Shown here: piece after piece, positions 8,471 through 17,852 of the stretch | How the letters are laid out: each line of letters begins with the position of its first letter | Position numbering within the stretch: position 1 is the stretch's first letter | Translations under genes and position numbers: made by a program | Notes under the pieces: generated by a model | Told to the model about the DNA's origin: nothing | What the model saw: only the letters and a program-made list of their open reading frames with translations | Databases searched by the model: none | DNA from: Candidatus Saccharimonadota bacterium | GTDB lineage: Bacteria > Patescibacteriota > Saccharimonadia > Saccharimonadales > Saccharimonadaceae | Assembly: GCA_030523715.1 (NCBI GenBank) | Contig: JAUNHY010000001.1 | Location: 1-45,989, forward strand | DNA length: 45,989 nucleotides | Direction of reading: 5' to 3'

Positions 8471-10378
8471 ATGGTGGAAAAATTCAAAATTAAGAAATTC
8501 AAATTGAAACGACCGAAGCGTCCAGATGACCGTAAAATGTATTTCATTTGTGCCGTTATTTTTCTAGCTTTGGCTGCGATTTTTCTAACTTGGTTTTTGG
8601 AATATCGTTACTTCATTAATAGTTTTAGTAGAACTTGGAGTTTTGCGATTGGCAGCCCGGCACCATTCTTCTTTAACGCACTCTTGATGTGGTTATTGCT
8701 TTTACTTTTGTGGGGAATCTTCGAAAAACCAGGCACAGCCGCTGGAGTAATGTGGGTCGTTATTACGCTAACTACATATGCGCATATCAATAAGTTTAAT
8801 TCGCGCGGTTTTCCACTTCTGCCAGAGGATTTTCAGTTGGCGAGCGAGGCGTCTTCTTTAACGAAATTCGTAACCGGAGAATCGATTGCACGCTTAGTAG
8901 GCGCAATAGTGTTAATTATTGCATTGACTATTTTCTTTAATCGAAAGATTGCTAAGAAAGTTTTTCTAAACTACAAAAATCCAAGTCCTAGCTTTTCGAA
9001 AAAACATTTCTTGGCGACGCGCGTAGCTATTATTCTAATAGCCGGCCTATCTTTCTTCTTTGCGACCGATTTCGTACGTCATAATGACGGAAGCCGTTAC
9101 GAAGATATTTTCCTGGGAACGCATTTTACGGCCTGGAATCAGAATCGCAATTATGACGATAATGGTTTTATTTTAGGCTTTCTGTACAACCTTCAGAAGC
9201 TGCAATTGGCTAAACCCGATGAATATAGTGAATCAAAAATCACTGAATTAAAAGCCGAGTATGATAGTCGTGCGGAAGAAGCAAACAAGAATCGCATTTC
9301 GGCAGCCGATGAAGATGTGAGCATAGTAGTAATTCTGAATGAATCATTATTCGACCCGAGCGTAGAATACCAGGGTCTGAAGTTTGAAGATTTCTATCCT
9401 CATACGGGCGGCGACGTCTTGCCGAATCTGCATCGAATAATGCGCGAATATCCTAGTGGATATATGTATACGTTGGACTATGGTGGCGGTACGGCCAATA
9501 TCGAGTTTGAGACTTTTACGGGTTTTACGAATTATTGGGTCAACACAGTACCATACACAGCACTAATTCCAAAAGCGGGCGATATTCCGAGTATCGCGCA
9601 ATATTATAAAAAATATGGCTACGAAACTGTCGCAATTCATCCATACAATGGTGGCATGTACAAACGCAACATCGCACTCAAGAACGAAGGTTTCGATACG
9701 TTTATCGACGAACACGACATGAAGCATCAAGATCATGATGGCAACTCGCAATATATTAATGATCGTGCCGCCTACCAAGAAACGCTCGATGTGCTGAAGA
9801 AATCAGACAAAAACCAAGTCGTAGGTCTCATTACGATGCAGAACCATACTCCATACAATGCCGACATTTACGAGGAAACTGAATTTGCCGTAACGAATGA
9901 GGATATCGAAGAAGGAAAACGTTCGGACATATCTATTTATTATCAAAGTATGCATAACTCTGATGCATACCTAGGCGAGTTTATCGATGGGCTAGAGGAG
10001 CTCGATAAAAAAGTCGTAGTTTTGTTCTTCGGCGACCATTCGGCTGGCCTTTTTGATAAAACTAATAACAATGATACGAAGGAGATTCGCGATTTGTCGC
10101 GCGTGACGCCATATTTCGTATACGCGAACTTTGACGCAAACTTTAGCACATCCTATCTTCCAACTACTACGCCGAATTGTATGGCCAATACGATGTTCAA
10201 CATATTGAACTGGAAAAAAGATTCATACTACTACTTGTTGGACGAAGTATGTACGGCCGAACCAATTTTAACCGCAACTTGGCTTGAAGGACGCGAGCTA
10301 ACCAATGCCGAAGTATTACGTGATTACGAATTGCTAACTTACGACATTCTCGGTGGCAAAAAATATTGGATGAAATAA
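8471..10378 (+). CDS. Lipoteichoic-acid-synthase-like membrane sulfatase
   Basis: Member of the LtaS/alkaline-phosphatase superfamily, which transfers glycerol phosphate (or a related group) on the outer face of the membrane. 635 residues, as in LtaS. A basic N-terminus is followed by about five hydrophobic segments (24-44, 66-84, 91-105, 139-157, 182-199), then an extracellular sulfatase domain from about 283. Key residues: VVILNESL (E291, metal), GGGTANIEFE with T341 as the likely nucleophile, and FFGDHSAG with D522/H523 (metal). It stands alone, divergent from comEC, and ends in a shared terminator. The exact polymer made is unknown; phosphoglycerol or phosphoethanolamine transfer are both possible. 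Confidence 0.88.
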   Translation: MVEKFKIKKFKLKRPKRPDDRKMYFICAVIFLALAAIFLTWFLEYRYFINSFSRTWSFAIGSPAPFFFNALLMWLLLLLLWGIFEKPGTAAGVMWVVITLTTYAHINKFNSRGFPLLPEDFQLASEASSLTKFVTGESIARLVGAIVLIIALTIFFNRKIAKKVFLNYKNPSPSFSKKHFLATRVAIILIAGLSFFFATDFVRHNDGSRYEDIFLGTHFTAWNQNRNYDDNGFILGFLYNLQKLQLAKPDEYSESKITELKAEYDSRAEEANKNRISAADEDVSIVVILNESLFDPSVEYQGLKFEDFYPHTGGDVLPNLHRIMREYPSGYMYTLDYGGGTANIEFETFTGFTNYWVNTVPYTALIPKAGDIPSIAQYYKKYGYETVAIHPYNGGMYKRNIALKNEGFDTFIDEHDMKHQDHDGNSQYINDRAAYQETLDVLKKSDKNQVVGLITMQNHTPYNADIYEETEFAVTNEDIEEGKRSDISIYYQSMHNSDAYLGEFIDGLEELDKKVVVLFFGDHSAGLFDKTNNNDTKEIRDLSRVTPYFVYANFDANFSTSYLPTTTPNCMANTMFNILNWKKDSYYYLLDEVCTAEPILTATWLEGRELTNAEVLRDYELLTYDILGGKKYWMK

Positions 10379-10380
10379 TA

Positions 10381-10406
10381 AAAGAGCTCCCGTGGGAGCT
10401 CTTTTT
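10381..10406. terminator. Bidirectional intrinsic terminator
   Basis: AAAGAGCTCC / GGAGCTCTTT stem with a CGTG loop followed by T's on the plus strand and flanked by A's on the other side. It serves the LTA-synthase-like gene and the convergent metG. Confidence 0.85.
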
Positions 10407-11815
10407 TAATTCTTTGGAAATAGTGGCGTCGCCGGTGGTGTTATTTCTGAAGCGGTAAAAATCTCTTCGATTTGCTTAGCGCAATCTGGCAAGAAAAGAG
10501 CCAAACGATCATCAATAGTAAGCAAATCGTCGACTAGCTTCTCAAGAATTTCCTTTGCTTTGGCTGGGTCTTCCTTGGCGACTGCCCAAGGTTTTTCGGT
10601 ATCGATGCGTTTATTTAATTCCGAGATGCCATCCCATAAAATATCGAAGGCAAAATTAAATTCGTATTTTTGCATGCGACTATCGAAATCAGCATTGGCG
10701 ACTTTATTTACTTTGCGGCCGGTAACGGCATTTTTCTTGCACAGTGTGGCTAGGCGCTGAACAAGATTGCCAAGATCGTTAGCTAGTTCGTTGTATGAAG
10801 CTTCATACTTGTACCAGGTAAAGTCAGAATCTTCAGTCGTGGAAGCGTGGCGCAAGAAGTAATAACGAAATGGTGTGAGACCATGTTTAGCGAGAATTTC
10901 CTGTGGATCAACAACATTGCCAATTGATTTAGACATCTTTTCGCCATTAACGGTAATGAAGCCGTGTGCAAGTAAATTATGCGATAACGGTAAGTCGAGC
11001 CCCATCAGCATAGCTGGCCAAATACCAGCATGGAAGCGCAAAATATCCTTTCCTACGACCTGAGTATCGGCTGGCCAGATATCCGAAATATCCTCATCTG
11101 GATAGCCAAGAATTGTAATATAGTTTGCGAGTGCGTCAATCCAGACGTACATAACTTGCGACTCATCGCCAGGTACTGGAATACCCCACTCTACCTGCTC
11201 TTTCGGACGCGAAATTGAAACATCCGGCATATCTTTGAGCAGGTTTAGAAATTCTTTTTTGCGGAAAGTTGGGGTAATTTTTAGCTCGTCGCTTTCAATA
11301 GCATCACGAATGCGATCTTTAAAATCGGAAATGCGAAGATAATAGTTCTCCTCGCTAAGTTTAATGTAAGGTTTCTTATGGTCCGGGCAAATGCCGTCGT
11401 TTTCGTCATGTTCTTTGTCGGTAACAAAATTTTCACAGCCTTCACAATACCAACCTTCATAACTATCTTTGTAAATATGGTCGGACAAACGCTTCCATAT
11501 TTCCTGGCAACGACGTTCGTGGTCCGGATTCGTAGTGCGCACAAAATCGGTATATTCTACGCCAAGCGAATGAATAAAATCTTGGAACTTGGCGGCATTT
11601 TGGTCGACAAAATCTTGAGTAGGAATGCCCTGTTCGGCGGCTTTTTTGAAAATCTTATTCCCATGCTCATCGGTGCCCGCCTGCAAACGCACTTTTTTCC
11701 CGCAATACATCATATATCTACGGAGTGTGTCCGCAAGAAGATAATCCATAGCATGGCCAAGGTGCGGATTACCGTTGACGTATGGAATAGCTGTAGTGAT
11801 ATATGATTCTTTCAT
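10406..11815 (-). CDS. metG: Methionyl-tRNA synthetase
   Basis: Charges tRNA-Met with methionine. 469 residues: class I catalytic core, zinc knuckle and anticodon-binding domain, without the C-terminal tRNA-binding extension of longer forms. Motifs: HLGH (18-21, HIGH signature), KMSKS (293-297), and a knuckle with C124-x2-C127 and C143-x2-H146, where the last ligand is His rather than Cys. The start has a -10 box giving a predicted leader of one nucleotide. A bidirectional terminator follows the stop. Confidence 0.97.
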   Translation of the reverse strand: MKESYITTAIPYVNGNPHLGHAMDYLLADTLRRYMMYCGKKVRLQAGTDEHGNKIFKKAAEQGIPTQDFVDQNAAKFQDFIHSLGVEYTDFVRTTNPDHERRCQEIWKRLSDHIYKDSYEGWYCEGCENFVTDKEHDENDGICPDHKKPYIKLSEENYYLRISDFKDRIRDAIESDELKITPTFRKKEFLNLLKDMPDVSISRPKEQVEWGIPVPGDESQVMYVWIDALANYITILGYPDEDISDIWPADTQVVGKDILRFHAGIWPAMLMGLDLPLSHNLLAHGFITVNGEKMSKSIGNVVDPQEILAKHGLTPFRYYFLRHASTTEDSDFTWYKYEASYNELANDLGNLVQRLATLCKKNAVTGRKVNKVANADFDSRMQKYEFNFAFDILWDGISELNKRIDTEKPWAVAKEDPAKAKEILEKLVDDLLTIDDRLALFLPDCAKQIEEIFTASEITPPATPLFPKN

Positions 11816-11822
11816 GAATCAT

Positions 11823-11831
11823 ATTTTAACA
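11823..11831 (-). promoter_or_regulatory. Extended -10 promoter of metG (1-nt leader)
   Basis: Minus-strand TGT-TAAAAT; predicted +1 is 11816, one base before the ATG. Confidence 0.6.
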
Positions 11832-11853
11832 TCTTTTACAGATTATATCGAGC

Positions 11854-12516
11854 TTAGGAGAGGACAGCGACAAGCACAACAATGATAATAACAACGAGTA
11901 CAATACCAGCGACAATGCCGATGACCGCATTATTATTGTGAAGAATAGCATTAAAATCAATCGATTTCTTTGGGAGTTTTGGTTTAGTGGCCTTCTTTTC
12001 GTCTTTCTTCTCATCGGCAGAAGAGACAGCGCCTTCGGCTGGTTTCTCTTCTTCTGCTGGAGCTGGATTTGCCGCTGCAGCCTGAACGGCGGCGTTTTCG
12101 TCAAATGATTCAACTGGATCGGCCTTGATTGCGTCGTAATCTGGTTTTTCGGCTGGAGCAGCCGGCTGTTCTGGATCATCTACAAGGTCACCATCAACAA
12201 AACCGGCGGTTTCGGCTGGCTTTTCGACTGGAGCGGCAGCTGGAGCAGCGAGTGGATCGGCGGTAGCAGTATTGGCACCAGCAAGACTCATATCCGGATC
12301 CTTTGCCTTTTGCGCCTCAAGTTCGGCATCGGTAGTCGGAGTATTGTCTAGGCTGATATCTTCTACATCAAAGGTATTTTGGGGATCTTTCGCAGCCTCA
12401 TTGGCAGACTGAGCGATGGCCTCATTGATTGCTGAGAGGTCCATATCTTCCGGCGCAGATACTGCCGGGGTGTCTGTTGGTTGATTTGGTGCTGCTGCTT
12501 CGTCAGCTGGGTTCAT
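11854..12516 (-). CDS. Acidic Ala/Pro-rich tail-anchored membrane protein
   Basis: 220 residues, no recognised family. Residues 1 to about 175 are low complexity, dominated by Ala, Pro, Asp and Glu, and likely unstructured. A short basic stretch (KPKLPKKS) precedes a single hydrophobic segment at about 197-219 that ends the protein, giving a tail-anchored topology with the acidic part in the cytoplasm. The ATG at 12516 has a weak GGAG upstream and a TATAAT-like box about 35 nt away (minus strand, 12552-12557). It is transcribed separately from metG and rsmA. Coding composition is GC-richer than its neighbours because of Ala codons. Function unknown. Confidence 0.8.
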   Translation of the reverse strand: MNPADEAAAPNQPTDTPAVSAPEDMDLSAINEAIAQSANEAAKDPQNTFDVEDISLDNTPTTDAELEAQKAKDPDMSLAGANTATADPLAAPAAAPVEKPAETAGFVDGDLVDDPEQPAAPAEKPDYDAIKADPVESFDENAAVQAAAANPAPAEEEKPAEGAVSSADEKKDEKKATKPKLPKKSIDFNAILHNNNAVIGIVAGIVLVVIIIVVLVAVLS

Positions 12517-12559
12517 AGGCGCGATACTCCATTAAAAAATATACTTAGATAATTATATC

Positions 12560-13336
12560 TTAATGCTTATGTATATTTTTTTCAAGTGCGCACCAATTTT
12601 CAATGCTCAAATCGGCTGGGCGAGCATTTTCCGAGATGCCGTTTTCGGAGAAATAGGATAATATCTGCTCGCGCGGCAATTGTAAAGTCGTAGACAGATT
12701 CGAGGATAGTTTCTTACGCGGAGCCACAAAACCAAGCTTAATTAATGCCATTACAGATTCGTCGGCGCGAGGAACCCCAAGCGGCTCCAATATCACAACC
12801 TGGCTATCTACTTTTGGCGGTGGCGTAAAGAATTCACGGCTAACTACTTGCCCAAGTGTAACTCTTGCGTAGATTTGAGCAGAAAGACCAAGAATGGAAT
12901 AATTCCCCTGCTCTGCGGCAAGACGTTCAGCAACCTCTTTCTGGATTAATAGAACTATTTTTTGTGGCTTATGTTCAGCATGTAAGAATTTTTGAATAAT
13001 TGGCGAGGTAATGTAGTATGGAATATTACCTGCAACTACATATTTTTCCGGAAGGTCCAGTTCATTTAGGTCAAGAGAAAGAATATCTTTATTGATAACC
13101 TTAAGATTTTTACCAGGGAAAGATTTTGGCAAATTTTGTGCCAAACGCTCATCGAGTTCAACGGCCGTAACTTTATTGAAAAATTGAAATAGGGCCGAAG
13201 TAAGGGTACCGAGACCAGGGCCAATTTCGAGCACTTCGGAAATGCCTTCGCAGCTCGCCGAATCAGCAATATCAATTAGGATATCGCGATCTTTGAGCCA
13301 GTTTTGACCAAGAGATTTTTTATTCTTCAGCGCCAT
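12560..13336 (-). CDS. rsmA: 16S rRNA dimethyladenosine transferase (RsmA/KsgA)
   Basis: Dimethylates the two adjacent adenines in helix 45 of 16S rRNA late in 30S assembly. 258 residues, normal for the family. KKSLGQNWL near the start is the characteristic N-terminus. The SAM-binding loop is LEIGPGLGTLT and the catalytic motif is NIPYYI. I place the start at ATG 13336, not at the upstream in-frame ATG, because the protein then begins as the family does and sits 1 nt after the stop of the upstream rpf-like gene, with GGTGG as ribosome site. It is the third gene of the tilS - rpf-like - rsmA operon. Confidence 0.96.
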   Translation of the reverse strand: MALKNKKSLGQNWLKDRDILIDIADSASCEGISEVLEIGPGLGTLTSALFQFFNKVTAVELDERLAQNLPKSFPGKNLKVINKDILSLDLNELDLPEKYVVAGNIPYYITSPIIQKFLHAEHKPQKIVLLIQKEVAERLAAEQGNYSILGLSAQIYARVTLGQVVSREFFTPPPKVDSQVVILEPLGVPRADESVMALIKLGFVAPRKKLSSNLSTTLQLPREQILSYFSENGISENARPADLSIENWCALEKNIHKH

Positions 13337-13337
13337 A

Positions 13338-14570
13338 TTACCACCATTTATGCTGCGTCCAGAATTCGTAGGCTTTCGCCCAGCCGCCATAACGACCAAC
13401 GGCGTAACCATTACACCAACGAAGTTGCGTAATTGGGTTTGTTTCCCAGTCGGCGCCAGCCGAAGCCATTTTACTGCCGGGTAAAGCCTGACAAAGCCCG
13501 GTTGCTCCACTAGTACGATTCCTAGAAAGCGGATTCCAATGCGACTCGTGTTCGATAATAAAGTTCACATAGCCATAGTCGCTTGGCGAAATTCCGGCGG
13601 CAGCCATCCAATCTTCGTGCGAACCAGCAGGAAGATTTACTTTCATGCCAATCGTAACTTGCTGCGTCTCGGCGGCTTGCGTAACGACTTCTGAAATAAA
13701 GATACGAGATATCTCAACTCCATCCTTCATTTCGACCTCATAAGTTGCGACTTTTCTGCCGAGTTTACCAGCTTTCGTAATGATGCGCGTTCCGTAATTT
13801 AGCGAATAATCGTATGTATATGCCTCAACAAACGGAATATCTTCCTCTACCGTGAGGGTTTGTTTACCCTGCTGGAAAACTGAAAAGCTGATGCCGTCCG
13901 TTATAGCGGTGTCTTTCGAGACGGATATCCAGTTTTTTGACTTATCCGCGCTAATATTCTGCTCTTTTAAAAATTCGCCAACAGTTTTAGCTTGGGTGCG
14001 AATCTGGGTCAGTTTTCCATAGAAATTAAGACTAACTACTTTGGCGCGCACTACTTGATAAACAACAAGCATGCCGCTTTCGAGAATGCTATTCTGAGGA
14101 ACAATTTTTACCACATCGGCGTCAAGCATCTCAACACCAGCATCGATAGCAACTTCGGTAGGATTAGTTTTGGCGGTCTTAATATATTTTCTATTGTAGC
14201 CATCGACAACAATAACCTCACGTGCACGATAAACATTAATGTTATAGTCTTCTTCTTTTATTTCTTCGGTTAAGGCTGGTTCTACGGTGTCATATTCTCC
14301 AATCTTAATATTGGCGCGGCTAATAGCTTCGCCGACTGTCCGAGCGTCGCTGCGGACAGTTAAGATAGTGTCGCCGTCATAGAAAGTAATGTAGTGCTCT
14401 GAGCTTTCTTCCTCAATCTCGGCAATTGGCTGATTTGAGGTTGCACTCGCAAAAAGAAATTGTTTCTTACAAACAATACCAAAAAGAAGAGTCAAAATGA
14501 CTAGTCCAAGGATAAGTATAGAGAGGTTTAACCTCGTCTTACGTATTCTCATGCTCTTTAATTTTATCAT
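13338..14570 (-). CDS. Secreted Rpf/aggregation-factor-like muralytic protein (DUF348, G5, lytic domain)
   Basis: 410 residues resembling RpfB-type proteins, which cut peptidoglycan outside the cell. Order: basic N-terminus and membrane/signal segment (about 15-33), a DUF348-like domain (about 60-115), a second one (about 172-230), a G5 domain (about 236-309, with the LTVEEDIPF start), and a C-terminal lysozyme/transglycosylase-like domain (about 333-410). The last contains IIEHESHWNP (E340 or E342 as catalytic Glu), SGATGLCQALPGSKMA and NPITQLRW, typical of resuscitation-promoting and aggregation-promoting factors. The gene overlaps the end of tilS by 32 nt if it starts at 14570 (GGGGG upstream) or by 14 nt from ATG 14552. 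Extracellular remodelling of its own or a host cell wall is inference. Confidence 0.88.
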   Translation of the reverse strand: MIKLKSMRIRKTRLNLSILILGLVILTLLFGIVCKKQFLFASATSNQPIAEIEEESSEHYITFYDGDTILTVRSDARTVGEAISRANIKIGEYDTVEPALTEEIKEEDYNINVYRAREVIVVDGYNRKYIKTAKTNPTEVAIDAGVEMLDADVVKIVPQNSILESGMLVVYQVVRAKVVSLNFYGKLTQIRTQAKTVGEFLKEQNISADKSKNWISVSKDTAITDGISFSVFQQGKQTLTVEEDIPFVEAYTYDYSLNYGTRIITKAGKLGRKVATYEVEMKDGVEISRIFISEVVTQAAETQQVTIGMKVNLPAGSHEDWMAAAGISPSDYGYVNFIIEHESHWNPLSRNRTSGATGLCQALPGSKMASAGADWETNPITQLRWCNGYAVGRYGGWAKAYEFWTQHKWW

Positions 14571-15396
14571 GTTTTCCCCCTGTAATCCAAAAATGGTAAC
14601 GCCCCATGGTGATGAATTTTTCTTTGTTTAATGAAAATTGCTTACCGATGCCGTAATTTCGAATCGCTGAAATGGCGCGTTTAGTTTGCGGACGAGTTAG
14701 CGAAATATTTTGGCGAGCCAGTATAGCTCGAAGGATTTCCGAAGCAATATTTGTATCGATATTTACGAGGCTGCGCGGATATTTTTCATCGGAGATTGAG
14801 GCTAGTTTTGCATCGATTTCATGCGCTAGTTCGCGCTGGCGAAAAATTAGAGAAGATAGTGTATACTTTTGCTCATCCGACACAAAGCGTAAAGCCTCGC
14901 GAACACGATTACGCAAGTATTTCTCGTCTGAGTTCGTCTGGTCTAGACGAAAACGAATATTATTCCTGGCAGCGCACTCATAAATTGCTTGCTTTTCCCA
15001 ATTAATTAGTGGGTGCTCTATTTCGTCGTTGTTCAAAACCGCCAGTCCGCGCCAGCCAGTTCCGCGTAGTAAATTAATGACAGCGCTCTCTCTCGCATCA
15101 TCGACATGATGAGCCGTATAGATTTTTCCATTTAACTCTTTGGCAAGGCGCCTCAAGAAACGATAGCGCGCGACGCGAGCAGATTCTTCGGAACAATTTT
15201 GGCCAAGATTTGCGCGTTCGAAGTAAAAATCTTTGCCGTATTCTTTCGCTACTCTCTCTACGAATGCGCAATCGGCCGCAGAGCTTTCACGGATACCATG
15301 ATCAAAATGAGCAACTACAGCATCTGGGTCGTCCTTAAATAAGAACAACATTACCATAGAATCGATGCCGCCGGAGACCGCTAAGATTTTCTTCAT
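14539..15396 (-). CDS. tilS: tRNA(Ile)-lysidine synthetase
   Basis: Converts C34 of the CAU-anticodon tRNA-Ile to lysidine so it reads AUA. 285 residues, a short form. The PP-loop is VSGGIDS (7-13) and the second conserved site is HHVDDARES, a variant of the usual HHxDDQxET in which Gln and Thr are replaced. The C-terminal part is brief and lacks the long substrate-binding extension of larger forms. It heads the operon with the rpf-like gene and rsmA. The promoter predicts a 2-nt leader and overlaps that of the divergent PRC-barrel gene. Confidence 0.94.
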   Translation of the reverse strand: MKKILAVSGGIDSMVMLFLFKDDPDAVVAHFDHGIRESSAADCAFVERVAKEYGKDFYFERANLGQNCSEESARVARYRFLRRLAKELNGKIYTAHHVDDARESAVINLLRGTGWRGLAVLNNDEIEHPLINWEKQAIYECAARNNIRFRLDQTNSDEKYLRNRVREALRFVSDEQKYTLSSLIFRQRELAHEIDAKLASISDEKYPRSLVNIDTNIASEILRAILARQNISLTRPQTKRAISAIRNYGIGKQFSLNKEKFITMGRYHFWITGGKHDKIKEHENT

Positions 15397-15397
15397 G

Positions 15398-15413
15398 TGT
15401 TATAATTTTATCA
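15398..15413. promoter_or_regulatory. Overlapping divergent extended -10 promoters (PRC-barrel gene and tilS)
   Basis: Plus strand: TGT-TATAAT (15398-15406), predicted +1 at 15413, 21-nt leader. Minus strand: TGA-TAAAAT (15413 down to 15405), predicted +1 at 15398, a 2-nt leader to tilS. The two boxes share bases, so polymerase could occupy only one at a time. Confidence 0.6.
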
Positions 15414-15433
15414 GTAATAGGAGTGGAAAGAAA

Positions 15434-16075
15434 ATGCTAGTGATTGGCTCAAAAATGATTGGTTGTCCGGTAATGAGCCTACATATTGGCGGTCAGGTAG
15501 CATATGTGGTGGACGCCGTTATTGATCCAGAAGATTTGCGCGTAATCGCCTATATTCTTGACGGGCCAGCCATTCAGAACGATCCAGATGTTGGTTTTAT
15601 TTTAGTAGCCGATGATATTAGAGAGCTGAACGCTGATAGTATTATCATTGATTCCACGGATATTCTCGTGAATCCGGAAGACGTCATTCGCGTGAGCAAG
15701 ATACTTGAACTCAACTTTAGCCTGATTGGGCTTAAAGTCGTAACCCCAAAGAGTAAGAAAAAAATCGGCAAAGTCGTTGATTATACTTTAGATTCGCAAA
15801 GTATGATGATTTATCAATTGATCGTGCAGCGTCCAGTTGGTATCATGGCGATTAACGATCCACAGTTAACCATTAATCGTTCCCAAATCGTTGAAATCGA
15901 CGATTATACCGTGACTATTAAACATGATAAAGAACAGATTAAGGTTCCCGAGAAAAAAGAGAAAGTCAAAATCGAAGAGCTCGAAGAGCAAAAACGTGAA
16001 TTCGTTAATCCATTTCGCAAACCAAGCTACGCACCAGAGGAGAATTCCGAAAGTGCGTCTAGTATATCCGAATAA
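15434..16075 (+). CDS. PRC-barrel domain protein
   Basis: 213 residues with two PRC-barrel-like beta domains (about 1-75 and about 90-165): MLVIGSKMIGCPVMSLHIGG at the start and, in the second half, LIGLKVVTPKSKKKIGKVVD. The C-terminus is charged and Glu/Lys rich and probably unstructured. PRC barrels occur in RNA metabolism (RimM), photosynthesis proteins and many uncharacterised membrane-associated proteins; which applies here is unknown. I chose ATG 15434 because AGGAG precedes it and because the earlier in-frame ATG lies inside tilS. The 3' end overlaps that of the convergent recX by 49 nt. Confidence 0.85.
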   Translation: MLVIGSKMIGCPVMSLHIGGQVAYVVDAVIDPEDLRVIAYILDGPAIQNDPDVGFILVADDIRELNADSIIIDSTDILVNPEDVIRVSKILELNFSLIGLKVVTPKSKKKIGKVVDYTLDSQSMMIYQLIVQRPVGIMAINDPQLTINRSQIVEIDDYTVTIKHDKEQIKVPEKKEKVKIEELEEQKREFVNPFRKPSYAPEENSESASSISE

Positions 16076-16752
16076 TTAAAGCCAGCGCGCAATAAGTATT
16101 GAATGAATTTTTGTTCATCGGGGTACTTGGCGCGCTTTTTGGTAATAATTTTTCGAAGCTCATCATCATCATTTCGATTAGATTCGGATAATACTTGCTC
16201 AATGATTTGATGATTAATGCCCTTTTGTTGTAGTTCCTGACGAAGTTTTTTGATGCTCGTCCCTTTGCTGACATTGCGGTTTTCTACCCAGAGATGCGCA
16301 AAACGCTCGTCGTCAATATAACCGCGCTCTTCAAGACGCGCAAAAACCAGTGGAATAAGACTTTTATCATATCCTTTTTTCTCTTTTATCTGGTATTCGC
16401 CCGTCTTACGATTCTTAACACGAACTTTGCGCGATAAGGTCTTTTTTTGGAGGTAATCGTGGATTTCCTTACTTGAACGCGGACGTATTAAGGCATACTC
16501 GAGTGCACGAGCGTAGAACTTACCGAAATCAGAAGCATGCTTGAGCTGTTCTTTTTCTTCTGCACTAATTTTTTTGCCAATTTTAAGATGAAAGTCGACA
16601 ACTTGCGAAATATCTAACGAGCAGAAAAACTTATCGTCCAGATAAATATTGACGCGATTTTGATCATGAACTGCAGCTTTAATATCCGTAATACGATGAG
16701 ACGACGGAGTTTTTGTCGTCTCATCGTCGAAAATTGTAATCGTTTCGAGCAT
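16027..16752 (-). CDS. recX: RecX, regulator of RecA
   Basis: Binds RecA filaments and limits strand exchange. 241 residues, longer than the E. coli form, built of three-helix repeats: YALIRPRSSKEIHDYL in the middle, then LEERGYIDDERFAHLWVENR, the most typical RecX stretch. The start ATG shares one base with the recA stop (TAATG), so the two are translationally coupled. A basic insert (about 105-125, Lys/Arg rich) between the first two helical units lengthens the protein. Confidence 0.93.
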   Translation of the reverse strand: MLETITIFDDETTKTPSSHRITDIKAAVHDQNRVNIYLDDKFFCSLDISQVVDFHLKIGKKISAEEKEQLKHASDFGKFYARALEYALIRPRSSKEIHDYLQKKTLSRKVRVKNRKTGEYQIKEKKGYDKSLIPLVFARLEERGYIDDERFAHLWVENRNVSKGTSIKKLRQELQQKGINHQIIEQVLSESNRNDDDELRKIITKKRAKYPDEQKFIQYLLRAGFNYSDILDALSEFSSGA

Positions 16753-17801
16753 TAGTCTTCGTCGGTCTTAGCAGCTTCGCGAACTTTAGTCTCAATTTCA
16801 TCCATGAGTTCTGGTTTTTCTTTGAATAAGCGCTTAACCGCTTCGCGACCCTGACCGATTGTCTCGCCGCCGTATTTAAAGAAGGCACCAGATTTCTCGA
16901 TAATGCCATACTGGACACCGAGGTCGAGCACGTCGCCGGTCTTAGAAATGCCTTCGTTGTACATAATGTCAAACTCGGCCGTACGGAATGGCGCCGCAAT
17001 CTTGTTCTTTACTACTTTAATCTTGGTGCGGTTGCCAGAAATATTCTCGCCATCTTTGATTTGACCGATGCGACGGATATCCACGCGAACTGATGCGTAG
17101 AATTTAAGAGCGTTACCGCCGGTGGTTGTCTCCGGGTTACCAAACATAACACCGATCTTCATACGAATCTGGTTAATGAAGATAACGGTTGCCTTGGTCT
17201 TACTGATGATACCAGTAAGCTTGCGCATGGCTTGAGACATCAAACGCGCTTGCAAACCCATTTGCGCATCACCCATATCGCCATCGATTTCGGCCTGAGG
17301 AACGAGAGCAGCAACAGAGTCGACTACAATCAAATCTACGGCGCCGGAACGAACGAGCGTCTCGCAAATTTCGAGTGCTTGTTCGCCATTGTCTGGCTGA
17401 GAAATGAGTAAATCGTCGGTCTTGACGCCGATTTTGCGCGCATAAGACGGATCTAGAGCGTGCTCGGCATCAATAAACGCCGCCTGCCCGCCCTGCCTTT
17501 GGATTTCAGCAATAGCATGAAGCGCCAAAGTGGTTTTACCAGACGATTCTGGGCCATAAATCTCGATAATACGACCTTTTGGATAACCGCCACCAAGTGC
17601 CAAATCGAGCGCTAGTGAACCGGACGAGAATAGCTCGACATTAATCTTTGATTGCTCGCCTAACTTCATAATTGAGCCATCGCCAAATTGCTTGGTAATT
17701 TGAGATAACGCTAAATTAAGGGCCTGTTTTTTGCCGTCGTCCTGAGCGGCATCCTTAGCCTTCTTCTCTGCGCCCACCGCTTCCTGACTTTTCTTAGCCA
17801 C
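16752..17801 (-). CDS. recA: RecA recombinase
   Basis: ATP-dependent strand-exchange protein of homologous recombination. 349 residues with an N-terminal basic leader, Walker [10 protein letters not shown] (83-91), the [10 protein letters not shown] Walker B region and a MAW-type C-terminal domain. The start is GTG at 17801, preceded by a strong AAGGAGG ribosome site at 5-nt spacing. A TAAAAT box (minus strand, 17827-17832) predicts a 19-nt leader. recX follows directly. I see no clear LexA-type operator in front of it. Confidence 0.98.
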   Translation of the reverse strand: MAKKSQEAVGAEKKAKDAAQDDGKKQALNLALSQITKQFGDGSIMKLGEQSKINVELFSSGSLALDLALGGGYPKGRIIEIYGPESSGKTTLALHAIAEIQRQGGQAAFIDAEHALDPSYARKIGVKTDDLLISQPDNGEQALEICETLVRSGAVDLIVVDSVAALVPQAEIDGDMGDAQMGLQARLMSQAMRKLTGIISKTKATVIFINQIRMKIGVMFGNPETTTGGNALKFYASVRVDIRRIGQIKDGENISGNRTKIKVVKNKIAAPFRTAEFDIMYNEGISKTGDVLDLGVQYGIIEKSGAFFKYGGETIGQGREAVKRLFKEKPELMDEIETKVREAAKTDED

Positions 17802-17852
17802 TTAAACCTCCTTCTTTCTACTTATAATTTTATCTGATAAACCCTTTAAAAT

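Noticed and set aside
13337-13510. N-terminal extension of rsmA by 58 codons
   Set aside because: It overlaps the end of the rpf-like gene, and the family N-terminus begins at the internal Met (13336).
16721-16999. Extra frame inside recA
   Set aside because: Shadow of recA in another frame with no start site or composition of its own.
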